A stretch of DNA of 64,000 bases from Paracoccus jeotgali (GCF_002865605.1 NZ_CP025583.1:3057137-3121136), one strand, 5' to 3'; numbered from the stretch's first letter, positions 1 through 8,328 are shown. Program-made: numbers and translations. Notes: generated from the sequence alone by a model not told the origin.

Positions 1-506
1 GCCTGGTGCAGATGTCCTCGGGCGATGGCGACGCGCATCTGGTCCAGATCGCCCAGGGCCAGACCGAGGCGCCGAACCTGACCCGGATGCTGGAAGATCC
101 GCGCGTGCTGAAGCTGTTCCATTACGGCCGTTTCGACATCGCGATGCTGGAAAACGCCTTTGGCGTCACCACCGCGCCGGTCTGGTGCACCAAGATCGCG
201 TCCAAGCTGATCCGCACCTATACCGACCGCCACGGGCTGAAATACCTGCTGCAGGCGCTGGCGGATGTCGACATCTCGAAACAGCAGCAGACCTCGGACT
301 GGGGGGCCGTCGAACTGACCGAGGCGCAGATCGAATATGCCGCCTCCGACGTGCTGCACCTGCACAAGCTGCGCGACAAGCTGGAAGCGCTGCTGATCCG
401 CGAGGATCGTCTGGCGCTGGCGCAGGCCTGTTTCGACTTTCTGCCCACCCGCGCCCGGCTGGACCTGCTGGGCTGGGGGGATGACAACGACATCTTCCAC
501 CACTAG
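1..506 (+). CDS. rnd: Ribonuclease D, 3' part only (gene begins before the window)
   Basis: This is the C-terminal part of a short single-domain ribonuclease D, a DEDDy 3'-5' exoribonuclease that trims tRNA and other RNA 3' ends in the cytoplasm. The reading frame is open from base 3 and stops at 504-506; the true start lies upstream. The visible part has the second exonuclease Asp (HYGRFDIAML) and the third motif with Tyr and Asp (YAASDVLHLHKL). The first D-x-E motif must lie in the missing N-terminal part. There is no HRDC domain, as is common for alphaproteobacterial RNase D. The next gene, kdsD, starts at the base directly after the stop, so the two are probably cotranscribed. Confidence 0.9.
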   Translation, partial: LVQMSSGDGDAHLVQIAQGQTEAPNLTRMLEDPRVLKLFHYGRFDIAMLENAFGVTTAPVWCTKIASKLIRTYTDRHGLKYLLQALADVDISKQQQTSDWGAVELTEAQIEYAASDVLHLHKLRDKLEALLIREDRLALAQACFDFLPTRARLDLLGWGDDNDIFHH

Positions 507-1460
507 ATGCCGGGGATGAGCATCTATCTGGACACCGCCCGCCGCGTCATCGCGACCGAGGCCGACGGGCTGGCCGCCCTGTCGGACAGCCTTGGCGACA
601 GCTTCGACCGCGCCGTGGAAACCATCCTCGCCGCGCGGGGCCGGGTCGTGGTCTCGGGCATGGGCAAATCCGGCCATATCGGGCGCAAGCTGGCGGCCAC
701 GCTGGCCAGCACCGGCACGCCGGCGCAGTTCGTCCACCCCGCCGAGGCCAGCCACGGCGATCTGGGCATGGTCACGCAGGGCGATGTGGTCATCGTCATC
801 TCGAATTCCGGTGAGACGCCCGAGATCGCCGATATCGTGGCGCATACCCGCCGGTTCGAGATCCCGCTGATCGGCATTGCCGGTCGCCCTGGCTCGACCC
901 TGATGCGGCAAAGCGATGTCGCGCTGCTGCTGCCGCAAGCGCCCGAAGCCTGCGGCAAGGACATCGTGCCCACCACCTCGACCACCATGACGCTGGCGCT
1001 GGGCGATGCGCTGGCGGTGGCGCTGATGGAGCATCGGCGCTTTACCCCCGAACATTTCCGCACCTTCCACCCCGGCGGCAAGCTGGGCGCCAAGCTGGCC
1101 CGGGTCGGCGACCTGATGCATCAGGACATGCCGCTGGTCGGTCTGGACACGCCGATGACCGAGGCGCTGCTGACGATCAGCCAGAAGGGCTATGGCGTGA
1201 CCGGCGTGACGCATCAGGACGGGCGGCTGGCCGGGATCATCACCGATGGCGACCTGCGGCGGCACATGCAGGGGCTTCTGGACCTGCGGGCCGCCGATGT
1301 GATGACCCCCAGCCCGCGCACCATCCTGCCCGATCAACTGGCCGAGGCGGCCTTGGCGGAAATGCAATCGCGCAAGATCACCTGCCTTTTCGCGGTCGAG
1401 GACGACCAGCCGCGCGGCATCCTGCACATCCATGACTGTCTGCGCGCCGGGATCGTCTGA
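507..1460 (+). CDS. kdsD: Arabinose-5-phosphate isomerase, KpsF/GutQ family
   Basis: The enzyme converts ribulose 5-phosphate to arabinose 5-phosphate, the first step towards Kdo, the inner-core sugar of lipopolysaccharide. The 317-residue protein has an N-terminal SIS domain (about residues 35-175; motifs SGMGKSGHIGRKLA and ISNSGETPEI) followed by two CBS domains (about 205-260 and 270-317), the normal family layout. I chose the ATG at 507; a second in-frame ATG at 516 is also possible. Downstream genes lptC, lptA and lptB follow in the same direction with a 2-base gap to lptC, so Kdo supply and LPS transport appear to be coexpressed. Confidence 0.93.
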   Translation: MPGMSIYLDTARRVIATEADGLAALSDSLGDSFDRAVETILAARGRVVVSGMGKSGHIGRKLAATLASTGTPAQFVHPAEASHGDLGMVTQGDVVIVISNSGETPEIADIVAHTRRFEIPLIGIAGRPGSTLMRQSDVALLLPQAPEACGKDIVPTTSTTMTLALGDALAVALMEHRRFTPEHFRTFHPGGKLGAKLARVGDLMHQDMPLVGLDTPMTEALLTISQKGYGVTGVTHQDGRLAGIITDGDLRRHMQGLLDLRAADVMTPSPRTILPDQLAEAALAEMQSRKITCLFAVEDDQPRGILHIHDCLRAGIV

Positions 1461-1462
1461 CC

Positions 1463-2029
1463 ATGCGCTCGCGGCTGATCGCCTGGCTGCGCGTGATCCT
1501 GCCGCTGGCGGCGCTGGCGATCCTGTCGACGCTGTTCCTGCTGGGCCGCAAGCCCGATCCTGACGCCGCGATCCCCTATGCCGAGGTCGATGCCCAGGAT
1601 CTGGCCCGCGACCCGCGAATGACCCGCCCCGAATTTGCGGCCGTCACCGATGGCGGCGCGGCGGTGACGCTGACCGCCGAGCAGCTGCGCCCCGGCGCCG
1701 ACGATTCGGGGGCGGCGCAGGGGTTGCGGCTGACCTGGCGCGCGGCCGAGGGGCTGGCCGCCGATCTGACCGCCCCCACCGCGCGGGTCGAGGATCAGGT
1801 CGTGCACCTGTCGGGCGGGGTGCGGATGACCACCTCGGACGGCTGGGCTATGACCATCCCGCAGATCGAGGGCGATCTGGTCGGCGACAGCATCTCTGGT
1901 TCGGGCGGGTTGCAGGGATTCGCGCCGCTGGGCCGGGTGCGGGCCGACAGCCTCGAATGGACGCGCGGCGATGACGGGCAGCAGCACTTGCGTTTGAACG
2001 GCGATGTGCGTCTGCTATACCAGCCCTGA
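1463..2029 (+). CDS. lptC: LPS export system periplasmic/inner-membrane protein LptC
   Basis: LptC is the bitopic inner-membrane protein that receives lipopolysaccharide from the LptB2FG ABC transporter and passes it to LptA. The 188-residue product has one N-terminal membrane segment (about residues 8-27, rich in Leu/Ala) and a periplasmic beta-jellyroll region, matching the family. Sequence identity in this family is low, so the call rests on length, topology and position between kdsD and lptA. It starts 2 bases after the kdsD stop codon. Confidence 0.85.
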   Translation: MRSRLIAWLRVILPLAALAILSTLFLLGRKPDPDAAIPYAEVDAQDLARDPRMTRPEFAAVTDGGAAVTLTAEQLRPGADDSGAAQGLRLTWRAAEGLAADLTAPTARVEDQVVHLSGGVRMTTSDGWAMTIPQIEGDLVGDSISGSGGLQGFAPLGRVRADSLEWTRGDDGQQHLRLNGDVRLLYQP

Positions 2030-2083
2030 CGTCGCTATTTCCTGCCTGCCGACCGACCCCAAGCGTCCCGAAAGGAACCCCAG

Positions 2084-2566
2084 ATGCGCCGCGCCGTGAC
2101 CCTTGCAACCCTGCTGATGCTGGCCGCGCTGCCGGGGCTGGCGCAGACCGTGGCCTTTGGCGGGATCAAGGCAGATGTCTCGGCGCCGGTCGAACTGTCG
2201 GCCGACAGCCTCAGCGTCAATCAGAGCACGGGGCAGGCGGTGTTCAGCGGCAATGTCCGCATCGGACAGGGCGAGATGAAGCTGGCCGCCGACGAGGTCG
2301 TCGTGCACTACGCCAAGGACAGCCAGCAGAAAATCGACACGCTCGAGGCCACCGGCAACGTCACCCTGGTCAGCGGCCCCGACGCGGCCGAGGCAGAGCG
2401 GGCGGTCTATGACGTGGCCACGGGCAACATCACCCTCAGCGGGCAGGTGTTGCTGACGCAGGGCCAGAACATCCTGTCGGGCGACAGCATGCAGGTGAAC
2501 CTGGCCGACGGCACCGCGCAGGTGACCGGGCGGGTGCGGTCGGTCCTGCAACCGGGCGGCAACTGA
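2084..2566 (+). CDS. lptA: LPS export periplasmic bridge protein LptA
   Basis: LptA forms the periplasmic bridge that carries lipopolysaccharide to the outer-membrane LptDE translocon. The 160-residue protein has a signal peptide (cleavage expected after residues LAQ, about position 21) and OstA-type beta-strand repeats such as VELSADSLSVN, AVFSGNVRIGQG and ITLSGQVLLTQG. A ribosome binding site (AAAGGAA) lies just upstream. The stop codon TGA shares its A with the ATG of lptB, so translation of the two is probably coupled. Confidence 0.92.
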   Translation: MRRAVTLATLLMLAALPGLAQTVAFGGIKADVSAPVELSADSLSVNQSTGQAVFSGNVRIGQGEMKLAADEVVVHYAKDSQQKIDTLEATGNVTLVSGPDAAEAERAVYDVATGNITLSGQVLLTQGQNILSGDSMQVNLADGTAQVTGRVRSVLQPGGN

Positions 2567-3315
2567 TGCCGCCGGTCGCGGGCGCCGTGCCCAAGGGGCT
2601 GTCGGTCCGCAACCTGCGGAAATCCTATAGCCGCCGTCTGGTCATCCGCGATGTCGATCTCGATCTGGCGCAGGGCGAGATCGTGGCCCTGCTGGGCCCC
2701 AATGGCAGCGGCAAGACCACCTGTTTCTATTGCATCGCCGGTCTGGTCGCGCCCGATTCGGGGCAGGTCAGCATCGACGGGCAGGATGCCAGCTTTCTGC
2801 CCATGTATCGCCGCGCCCGGCTGGGCATCGGCTATCTGCCGCAGGAAATGTCGATCTTTCGCGGGCTCACGGTGGAACAGAACATCGCCGCCGTCCTCGA
2901 GGTGGTCGAAGGGAACGCCCACCGCCGCCGCGAGCGGTTGGAGGAGTTGCTGGGCGAGTTCTCGATCGGCCATATCCGCCACGCCTCGGCCATGGCGCTG
3001 TCGGGCGGCGAGCGCCGCCGGGCCGAGATCGCGCGCTGCCTTGCCGCCGGGCCGCGCTATCTGCTGCTGGACGAACCCTTTGCCGGGGTGGACCCCATCG
3101 CGGTGGCGGATATCCGCGGGCTGGTGCAGGATCTCAAGACCCGCGGCATCGGCGTGCTGATCACCGACCACAATGTCCGCGAGACCTTGGGCATCGTCGA
3201 CCGCGCCTATATCCTGCATGACGGCCATGTGCTGATGTCGGGCACCACCGACCAGATCATCGCCGATCCCCGCGTCCGCGAGGTCTATCTGGGCGACACC
3301 TTCAGCATGACCTGA
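2566..3315 (+). CDS. lptB: LPS export ABC transporter ATP-binding protein LptB
   Basis: LptB is the cytoplasmic ATPase that powers extraction of lipopolysaccharide from the inner membrane through LptFG. The 249-residue protein shows Walker A (GPNGSGKTTCFYCIAG), Q-loop (YLPQEMSIFRGLTVEQN), ABC signature (LSGGERRRAEIARCLA), Walker B (YLLLDEPFAGVDP) and the switch His (LITDHNVRE). The ATG overlaps the lptA stop by one base. In many proteobacteria rpoN follows here; in this window it does not, and hpf comes next after about 120 bases. Confidence 0.96.
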   Translation: MPPVAGAVPKGLSVRNLRKSYSRRLVIRDVDLDLAQGEIVALLGPNGSGKTTCFYCIAGLVAPDSGQVSIDGQDASFLPMYRRARLGIGYLPQEMSIFRGLTVEQNIAAVLEVVEGNAHRRRERLEELLGEFSIGHIRHASAMALSGGERRRAEIARCLAAGPRYLLLDEPFAGVDPIAVADIRGLVQDLKTRGIGVLITDHNVRETLGIVDRAYILHDGHVLMSGTTDQIIADPRVREVYLGDTFSMT

Positions 3316-3346
3316 CGCTTTGGCGCGATGTCGCATCCGGCTGTCG

Positions 3347-3375
3347 TTGACAGTCCCGCAGGCCGGTCGCAGACT
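3347..3375 (+). promoter_or_regulatory. Possible sigma-70 type promoter upstream of hpf
   Basis: TTGACA at 3347-3352 is a full -35 match. Seventeen bases later CAGACT (3370-3375) is a weak -10 (3 of 6). The position, about 60 bases before the hpf start and after the end of lptB, would give hpf and ptsN their own transcript. The -10 is poor, so this is a suggestion only. Confidence 0.35.
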
Positions 3376-3437
3376 GGAATCATCGGTGAAATTCCGCCCC
3401 TATTCCGGCGGGAGCCGATGATGAAAGGGAAAAGAGA

Positions 3438-4016
3438 ATGCGTTACCAGATCAGTGGAAAACAGATCGATATCGGCGAGGCCCTGACTCAGCACGTCAAG
3501 ACACAGCTGGGCGAGACCATCGAAAAATACGCACAGCGCCCGACCGAGGTCATCGTCACCTTCTCGAGAAAGGCGCATATGCTGACCTGCGACGTGCTGG
3601 TGCATCTTTCCACGGGACTGAACGTGCAATCCAAGGGCGAGGCCCCGGAAATCTACGCCGCCTTCGAGGCCGCGCGCGAGCGGATGGACAAGCAGCTGCG
3701 CCGCTACAAGCGCCGGCTCAAGGATCATTACAAGGACCGCTCGTCGCCGGTTGAATTCGGCGCCGCCGGGCTATATGTGCTGCCCGCCGACGAGGACGAG
3801 TGGGAATCGCAGGACGAATCCGGCCTGCAGCCCGTCATCGTGGCCGAAATGGAATCGCGTGTGCCGACCCTGTCCGTCGGTGACGCCGTCATGCAGATGG
3901 AATTGGCAGGCGCGCCCCTGCTGGTCTTCCGCAACGAGAAACATGGGGGCGTGAATGTCGTGCACCGCCGCGATGACGGCAATATCGGCTGGATCGACCC
4001 CCGCAACCTGAAATAG
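3438..4016 (+). CDS. hpf: Ribosome hibernation promoting factor, long form
   Basis: The protein binds the 30S decoding centre of idle ribosomes and, in the long form, dimerises them into 100S particles in stationary phase. The 192-residue product has the N-terminal RaiA/HPF fold (residues 1-100, starting MRYQISGKQIDIGEALTQHV) and a C-terminal dimerisation domain (about residues 135-190, containing MELAGAPLLVFRNE and GNIGWIDPR). A ribosome binding site (AAAGGGAAAAGAG) precedes the ATG. It sits between lptB and ptsN, the usual proteobacterial neighbourhood apart from the missing rpoN. Confidence 0.95.
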   Translation: MRYQISGKQIDIGEALTQHVKTQLGETIEKYAQRPTEVIVTFSRKAHMLTCDVLVHLSTGLNVQSKGEAPEIYAAFEAARERMDKQLRRYKRRLKDHYKDRSSPVEFGAAGLYVLPADEDEWESQDESGLQPVIVAEMESRVPTLSVGDAVMQMELAGAPLLVFRNEKHGGVNVVHRRDDGNIGWIDPRNLK

Positions 4017-4034
4017 CCGCGCCTGGACGCGGCA

Positions 4035-4062
4035 GGCGCCCCGCCAGTGCGGGCGGGGCGCC
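4035..4062 (+). terminator. Perfect GC hairpin between hpf and ptsN
   Basis: GGCGCCCCGCC (4035-4045) and GGCGGGGCGCC (4052-4062) form an 11-bp perfect stem with a 6-base loop. There is no T-run after it, and the ptsN ribosome binding site follows within 20 bases. It could be an attenuator or a stabilising or processing hairpin that sets the hpf:ptsN expression ratio, not a full terminator. Confidence 0.45.
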
Positions 4063-4079
4063 GCAAGGACCAAGGTGAC

Positions 4080-4544
4080 ATGCAACTCAGCACGATTCTC
4101 AAACCCGCCGCCGTGCGTGCCCTTCCGCAGGTCACGTCGCGCAAGCGGCTGTTTCAGGACATCGCCGCCCTTGGCCGTCAGGTCTATGGCCTGGACGAGG
4201 GGCGGACGCTGGATGCCCTGCAGGAACGCGAAAGCCTGGGCCCGACCGGCGTCGGCAATGGCGTGGCCCTGCCCCATGCGCGGCTGCACCAGCTCAAGGA
4301 TGTGGCGGGGGTGTTCGTCAAGCTGGATCGCCCGCTGGATTTCGACGCCGTGGACCGCCAGCCGGTCGATCTGGTCTTTGCGCTGTTCGCGCCCGATGAC
4401 AGCGGAGTGGACCACCTGAAGGCCTTGGCGCTGGTCTCGCGCACCCTGCGCGACGCCGATCTGCGCGCCAAGCTGAGGGCCAATTCCGACCCGGCGGCGC
4501 TGCATGCGATCCTGACCTCGGGGCCGGGGATGAAGGCCGCCTGA
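4080..4544 (+). CDS. ptsN: PTS IIA-like nitrogen regulatory protein PtsN
   Basis: This is the EIIA-Ntr component of the nitrogen phosphotransferase system, a regulatory phospho-acceptor that links nitrogen/carbon state and potassium transport to gene expression. The 154-residue protein has the PTS EIIA type-2 fold; the phospho-accepting histidine is His66 in NGVALPHARL. I chose the ATG at 4080 (start MQLSTILKPAAVRAL) because it matches the family N terminus and has AAGGACCAAGG just upstream; a GTG at 4047 would begin inside the preceding hairpin. Confidence 0.93.
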   Translation: MQLSTILKPAAVRALPQVTSRKRLFQDIAALGRQVYGLDEGRTLDALQERESLGPTGVGNGVALPHARLHQLKDVAGVFVKLDRPLDFDAVDRQPVDLVFALFAPDDSGVDHLKALALVSRTLRDADLRAKLRANSDPAALHAILTSGPGMKAA

Positions 4545-4554
4545 TCGCGGCTGC

Positions 4555-4582
4555 TTGGCAAACGCCCGATCCGCGCTATCAT
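4555..4582 (+). promoter_or_regulatory. Probable sigma-70 promoter for the 63-residue gene
   Basis: TTGGCA (4555-4560, 5 of 6 to the -35 consensus), a 16-base spacer and TATCAT (4577-4582, 5 of 6 to the -10 consensus) lie just after the ptsN stop. They would give an untranslated leader of about 55 bases for the small gene at 4645. Confidence 0.5.
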
Positions 4583-4644
4583 CACCTTTCCGGCGGCCCC
4601 CAGACGGCCCAGCCGTGACGATCCGCCAGCGACAGGAGGATGCG

Positions 4645-4836
4645 ATGGCCAAGACCCCATTCGACCGTGAACGCAGCATCGGCAGCGGCAGGCTGCGCGC
4701 TTTTACCGTGAAAGAGCGCGAATCGGGCCTGCACCCGACCATCCTGATCCTGCATCGCCGCCCGCATCAGCGCAGCCAGCAGGACAGCCGCAAGCTGGGC
4801 GAATATGCCCGCATCGCGCGCGGCTGGCAGGTCTAA
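4645..4836 (+). CDS. Hypothetical 63-residue basic protein
   Basis: I do not recognise this gene. The product is 63 residues, basic (many Arg/Lys, two His-rich turns such as LHRRPHQRSQQ), and has no membrane segment, Cys pair or signal peptide. The start ATG at 4645 is preceded at ideal distance by a full Shine-Dalgarno sequence, AGGAGG (4634-4639), and a good promoter lies upstream. Its stop codon overlaps the mutY stop on the other strand by 4 bases. The strong translation and promoter signals favour a real gene. An RNA- or DNA-binding role is possible from the charge, but that is a guess. Confidence 0.6.
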   Translation: MAKTPFDRERSIGSGRLRAFTVKERESGLHPTILILHRRPHQRSQQDSRKLGEYARIARGWQV

Positions 4837-5858
4837 CCCCCCTCGATTTCCGGCAGCACCCGCGCCCAGACCTTCCGCATCAGCCCCGGCAGGTCGCGGG
4901 ACGCAAATTCCGGGCGCGGCAGCCAAGAACCGCGCGCCGCATTGGCAGGCGCAGGCAGCAGCGCCAGATGCACCTGCAGGCGCAGCGCGAAATGGGTGAA
5001 GACATGCTCGACCGGCTCCAGCATCTGCCACTCGGCCATCAGCGGCGCCGGGCTGTCGCTGTTGTCCCAGCCGGTCGAGGGGAAGGCGAGCGTGCCGCCC
5101 AGCAGCCCCTTGGGCGGGCGCCGCTCCAGCAGGATCAGATCCGGCGTCAGCGCCACCCAGGCGGTGCCGATGCGCTGCGGCTTGGCGGGCTTGGGGCTGC
5201 GGCGGGGCAGTTCGGGCGCGATGCCGGCGCGGAACGCCGCGCACATCGCGTTCAGCGGACACAGCGCGCAGGCCGGGTTGCGCGGGGTGCAGATCGTGGC
5301 CCCCAGATCCATCATCGCCTGCGCGAAATCCCCCGGCCGGGTCTGCGGCGTCAGCGTCGCGGCCAGCCGGGTCAGTTCCGGCTTGGCAGCGGGCAGCGGG
5401 GTTTCGACCGCGAACAGCCGCGCAACCACACGTTCGACATTGCCATCGACCACGGTCTCGGGCTGGTCAAAGGCGATCGCCGCAATCGCGGCCGAGGTAT
5501 AGGGACCGATCCCCGGCAGGGTCATCAGCGCGGTCCGGTCCTGCGGAAACCCGCCCTGCGCCACCACCTGCCGCGCGCAGGCCAGCAGGTTGCGGGCGCG
5601 GGCGTAATAGCCAAGCCCCGCCCATTCCGCCATCACCTGCGCGTCATCGGCGGCGGCCAGCGCCTCGACCGTCGGCCACAGCGCGGTAAAGCGCAGGAAA
5701 TAGGCCCGCACCGCCGCCACCGTGGTCTGTTGCAGCATGATCTCGGACAGCCAGACGCGATACGGATCGGCCCGCCCGCCCCCCGGCGGCACCCGCCAGG
5801 GCAGGCTGCGGGCGTGGCGGTCATACCAGGCCAGCAGGGCGGGGGCGACTTCACGCAT
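4833..5858 (-). CDS. mutY: A/G-specific adenine glycosylase MutY
   Basis: MutY removes adenine mispaired with 8-oxoguanine and so prevents G:C to T:A mutation. The 341-residue protein has the catalytic Glu in SEIMLQQTTV (about residue 40), the helix-hairpin-helix (LPGIGPYTSAAI), the catalytic Asp (VVDGNVERV) and the iron-sulfur cluster loop with the exact spacing C-x6-C-x2-C-x5-C (CTPRNPACALCPLNAMC). A C-terminal NUDIX-like domain that senses 8-oxoG follows (about 225-341). It is transcribed away from dciA and ends tail to tail with the small upstream gene. Confidence 0.96.
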   Translation of the reverse strand: MREVAPALLAWYDRHARSLPWRVPPGGGRADPYRVWLSEIMLQQTTVAAVRAYFLRFTALWPTVEALAAADDAQVMAEWAGLGYYARARNLLACARQVVAQGGFPQDRTALMTLPGIGPYTSAAIAAIAFDQPETVVDGNVERVVARLFAVETPLPAAKPELTRLAATLTPQTRPGDFAQAMMDLGATICTPRNPACALCPLNAMCAAFRAGIAPELPRRSPKPAKPQRIGTAWVALTPDLILLERRPPKGLLGGTLAFPSTGWDNSDSPAPLMAEWQMLEPVEHVFTHFALRLQVHLALLPAPANAARGSWLPRPEFASRDLPGLMRKVWARVLPEIEGG

Positions 5859-5942
5859 GGTTCACGGCTTTTTTGCCCCCTCTGACTGGCATAAGATGCG
5901 CAGCTTGATACAGTCGGTCCGTTCTTACCCGCGAGGCATCGC

Positions 5943-6470
5943 ATGTCACAGCCCCCCCGCAGATCGCGCGGCTTTCGTCAGGCCTCGAGCCTGCTGGCCA
6001 GCCAGATCCGCCGCGCCGCCGAGGGGCGGGGCTTTGCCGTGGCCCGCCTGCTGACCCATTGGCCCGAGATCGCCGGCCCGGATATCGCCGCCAAGGCGCG
6101 TCCGGTCAAGGTCAGCCACCCGCGCAGCGGCTTTGGCGCGACGCTGACGCTGCTGACCACCGGTCCTTATGCGCCGCTGCTGGAAATGCAGCTTCCCGTC
6201 CTGCGCGAACGGGTGAACGCCTGCTATGGCTATAACGCCATCGCCCGCATCACCGTGACCCAGACTGCCGTGTCGGGCTTTGCCGAGGGGCAGGCGGTGT
6301 TCGATGCCGCCCCCAAGCCTGCCGCCCCTGCGGTCCCCGATGCCCAGATCCAGCAACAGGCGGCGCGCATCGCCGCCGATATCGACGATCCCGCACTGCA
6401 GGCCGCCATCGCGCGTCTTGCGGCGCTGAAACTGGTCCGCGCGGCCAAACCCAACCGAAAGGCCCCTTGA
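5943..6470 (+). CDS. DciA-like DUF721 protein
   Basis: The 175-residue protein carries the DUF721 domain (about residues 15-110, with FAVARLLTHWPEIAGPDIAAKARPV cut here by motif: HWPEIAGPDIA). DUF721 proteins include DciA, which helps load the replicative helicase DnaB in bacteria that lack DnaC; that role here is inferred from family membership. The C-terminal part (110-175) is Ala-rich and variable. The stop TGA overlaps the ATG of the next gene, a DsbA-like oxidoreductase, so the two form a coupled operon with the CoA-transferase behind. Confidence 0.8.
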   Translation: MSQPPRRSRGFRQASSLLASQIRRAAEGRGFAVARLLTHWPEIAGPDIAAKARPVKVSHPRSGFGATLTLLTTGPYAPLLEMQLPVLRERVNACYGYNAIARITVTQTAVSGFAEGQAVFDAAPKPAAPAVPDAQIQQQAARIAADIDDPALQAAIARLAALKLVRAAKPNRKAP

Positions 6471-7147
6471 TGAGCTTCGATTTCCGCCGCTTCCTGTCCG
6501 TCTCGCTGATTTCCGCCGCAATGGCGCTGCCCGTGACGGCGCAGACCGCGCCGCAACCGGCCGACACCCCGGCCGACGCCGCTGCCGCCCAGCCGCAGAT
6601 CCAGCCCGACCTGTTTCTGGGGGCCGAGGACGCGCCGCTGACGATCTATGAATATGCCAGCTATACCTGCCCGCATTGCGCGAATTTCCATCAAGAGAAC
6701 CTGCCCAAGCTGAAGGCCGAATATATCGACACCGGCAAGGTCCGCTTCGCGCTGCGCGATGTCTATTTCGATCAGGTGGGCCTCTGGGCCGGGATTCTGG
6801 CCCGCTGCGACAGCGACAAGTTCTATCCCGTCGCTGGTCTGCTGATGGAGGAGCAGTCCGACTGGCTGGGCGCCCAGAACAGTCAGGATCTGGTCGCCAA
6901 TCTGCGCAAGATCGGTGCCAAGGTTGGGATGACCGGCGACCAGATGGATGCCTGCTGGAACGATCAGGCGCAGGTCGCCAATCTGGTCGCGACCTTCCAG
7001 CAGAATGCCGAGGCCGACAAGATCAACGCCACCCCGACCTTCATGATCGGCGGCGAGCAGGTCGAGAACATGGCCTGGGACCAGCTCAAGGCGCGGATCG
7101 ACGGAAAACTGGCCGAGGCCGAAGCCGCAGCCCCGGCGGCCCAGTGA
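6470..7147 (+). CDS. DsbA family thiol:disulfide oxidoreductase (periplasmic)
   Basis: A periplasmic thioredoxin-fold protein expected to oxidise or shuffle disulfides in exported proteins. The 225-residue product has a signal peptide (residues 1-24, ending VTAQT), an Ala/Pro-rich linker, the active site CPHC (67-70, in YASYTCPHCANFH) and the cis-Pro loop (NATPTFMIGG). The start ATG overlaps the dciA stop, and the TGA stop shares a base with the ATG of the next gene. A second DsbA-like gene, with CPFC, is at 56321-56980. Confidence 0.9.
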   Translation: MSFDFRRFLSVSLISAAMALPVTAQTAPQPADTPADAAAAQPQIQPDLFLGAEDAPLTIYEYASYTCPHCANFHQENLPKLKAEYIDTGKVRFALRDVYFDQVGLWAGILARCDSDKFYPVAGLLMEEQSDWLGAQNSQDLVANLRKIGAKVGMTGDQMDACWNDQAQVANLVATFQQNAEADKINATPTFMIGGEQVENMAWDQLKARIDGKLAEAEAAAPAAQ

Positions 7148-8277
7148 TGACGCCGCTCGCCGGGTTGAAGGTGGTCGAACTGGCGCGGATTCTGGCGGGC
7201 CCCTGGGCCGGCCAGATCCTCGCCGATCTGGGCGCCGAGGTGATCAAGGTCGAGGCGCCCGAGGGCGACGACACCCGCCGCTGGGGTCCGCCCTTCATCG
7301 AGCGTGAGGGCGACCGCAGCGCCGCCTATTTCCACGGCACCAATCGCGGCAAGACCTCGGTCACCGCCGATTTCCGCACGCCCGAGGGGCAGCAGAAGGT
7401 CCGCGACCTGATCGCCGACGCCGACATCCTGGTCGAGAATTTCAAGGTCGGCGGGCTGGCGAAATATGGCCTCGATTTCGTCAGCCTGTCCGCGCTGAAC
7501 CCGCGGCTGATCTATTGCAGCGTCACCGGCTTTGGCCAGACCGGCCCCTATGCCCATCGCGCGGGCTATGACTTTATCATCCAGGGCATGTCCGGGCTGA
7601 TGAGCGTCACCGGCGAGCCCTCGGGCCAGCCGCAAAAGGTCGGCGTGGCCGTCACCGACATCTTTACCGGCATCTATGCCGCGACGGCGATCCTTGCCGC
7701 CGTCGAGATGCGCCACCGCACCGGGCGCGGGCAGCATATCGACATGGCGCTGATGGATGTGGCCGTGGCGATCATGGCCAATCAGGCGATGAACTATCTG
7801 GCGACCGGGCAGGCGCCGGTGCGGATGGGCAACGCGCATCCGAACCTTGTGCCCTACGCGGTCTTCGACTGCGCCGATGGCTGGATCATCATCGCGACCG
7901 GCAATGACGCGCAATACCGCCGGCTGTGTCAGGTTCTGGGCCTGCCGGCGCTGGCCGAGGCACCCGATTATGCCACCAATGCCGACCGCATCCGCAACCG
8001 TGAGGCGCTGACCGCCGCGCTGTCGGCGGTGACGCGGGGGATGCAGCGCGACGATCTGCTGGCCGCGCTCGAAGCGGAGGGCGTGCCCGCCGGGCCGATC
8101 AACGACATGCAGGACGTCTTTGCCGACCCGCAGGTGATCGCGCGCCAGATGCAGATCACGCCCGAGGGCGTCCCCGGCGTCCGCCTGCCGGTGGTGTTTT
8201 CCGAGGCCGAACTCGCCACCGACCGCGCCTCGCCCCGGCTGGGGCAGGGGGATGCGGGCGAGGGCAGCGAGGGGTGA
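7147..8277 (+). CDS. Class III (CaiB/BaiF) CoA-transferase
   Basis: Family III CoA-transferases move CoA between carboxylic acids through an aspartyl thioester. The 376-residue protein begins MTPLAGLKVVELARILAG, typical of the family, and has the expected catalytic Asp at position 171 (AVTDIFTGIY). The substrate cannot be read from the sequence; formyl-CoA, succinyl-CoA:acid and alpha-methylacyl-CoA enzymes share this fold. The ATG overlaps the stop of the DsbA-like gene by one base, which sets the start; there is no obvious functional link between the two. Confidence 0.9.
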   Translation: MTPLAGLKVVELARILAGPWAGQILADLGAEVIKVEAPEGDDTRRWGPPFIEREGDRSAAYFHGTNRGKTSVTADFRTPEGQQKVRDLIADADILVENFKVGGLAKYGLDFVSLSALNPRLIYCSVTGFGQTGPYAHRAGYDFIIQGMSGLMSVTGEPSGQPQKVGVAVTDIFTGIYAATAILAAVEMRHRTGRGQHIDMALMDVAVAIMANQAMNYLATGQAPVRMGNAHPNLVPYAVFDCADGWIIIATGNDAQYRRLCQVLGLPALAEAPDYATNADRIRNREALTAALSAVTRGMQRDDLLAALEAEGVPAGPINDMQDVFADPQVIARQMQITPEGVPGVRLPVVFSEAELATDRASPRLGQGDAGEGSEG

Positions 8278-8328
8278 GGGCTGGCCTGCCGTCAGAGCAA
8301 GCCTTTGACCCCGCGTCGACCTGACCGG

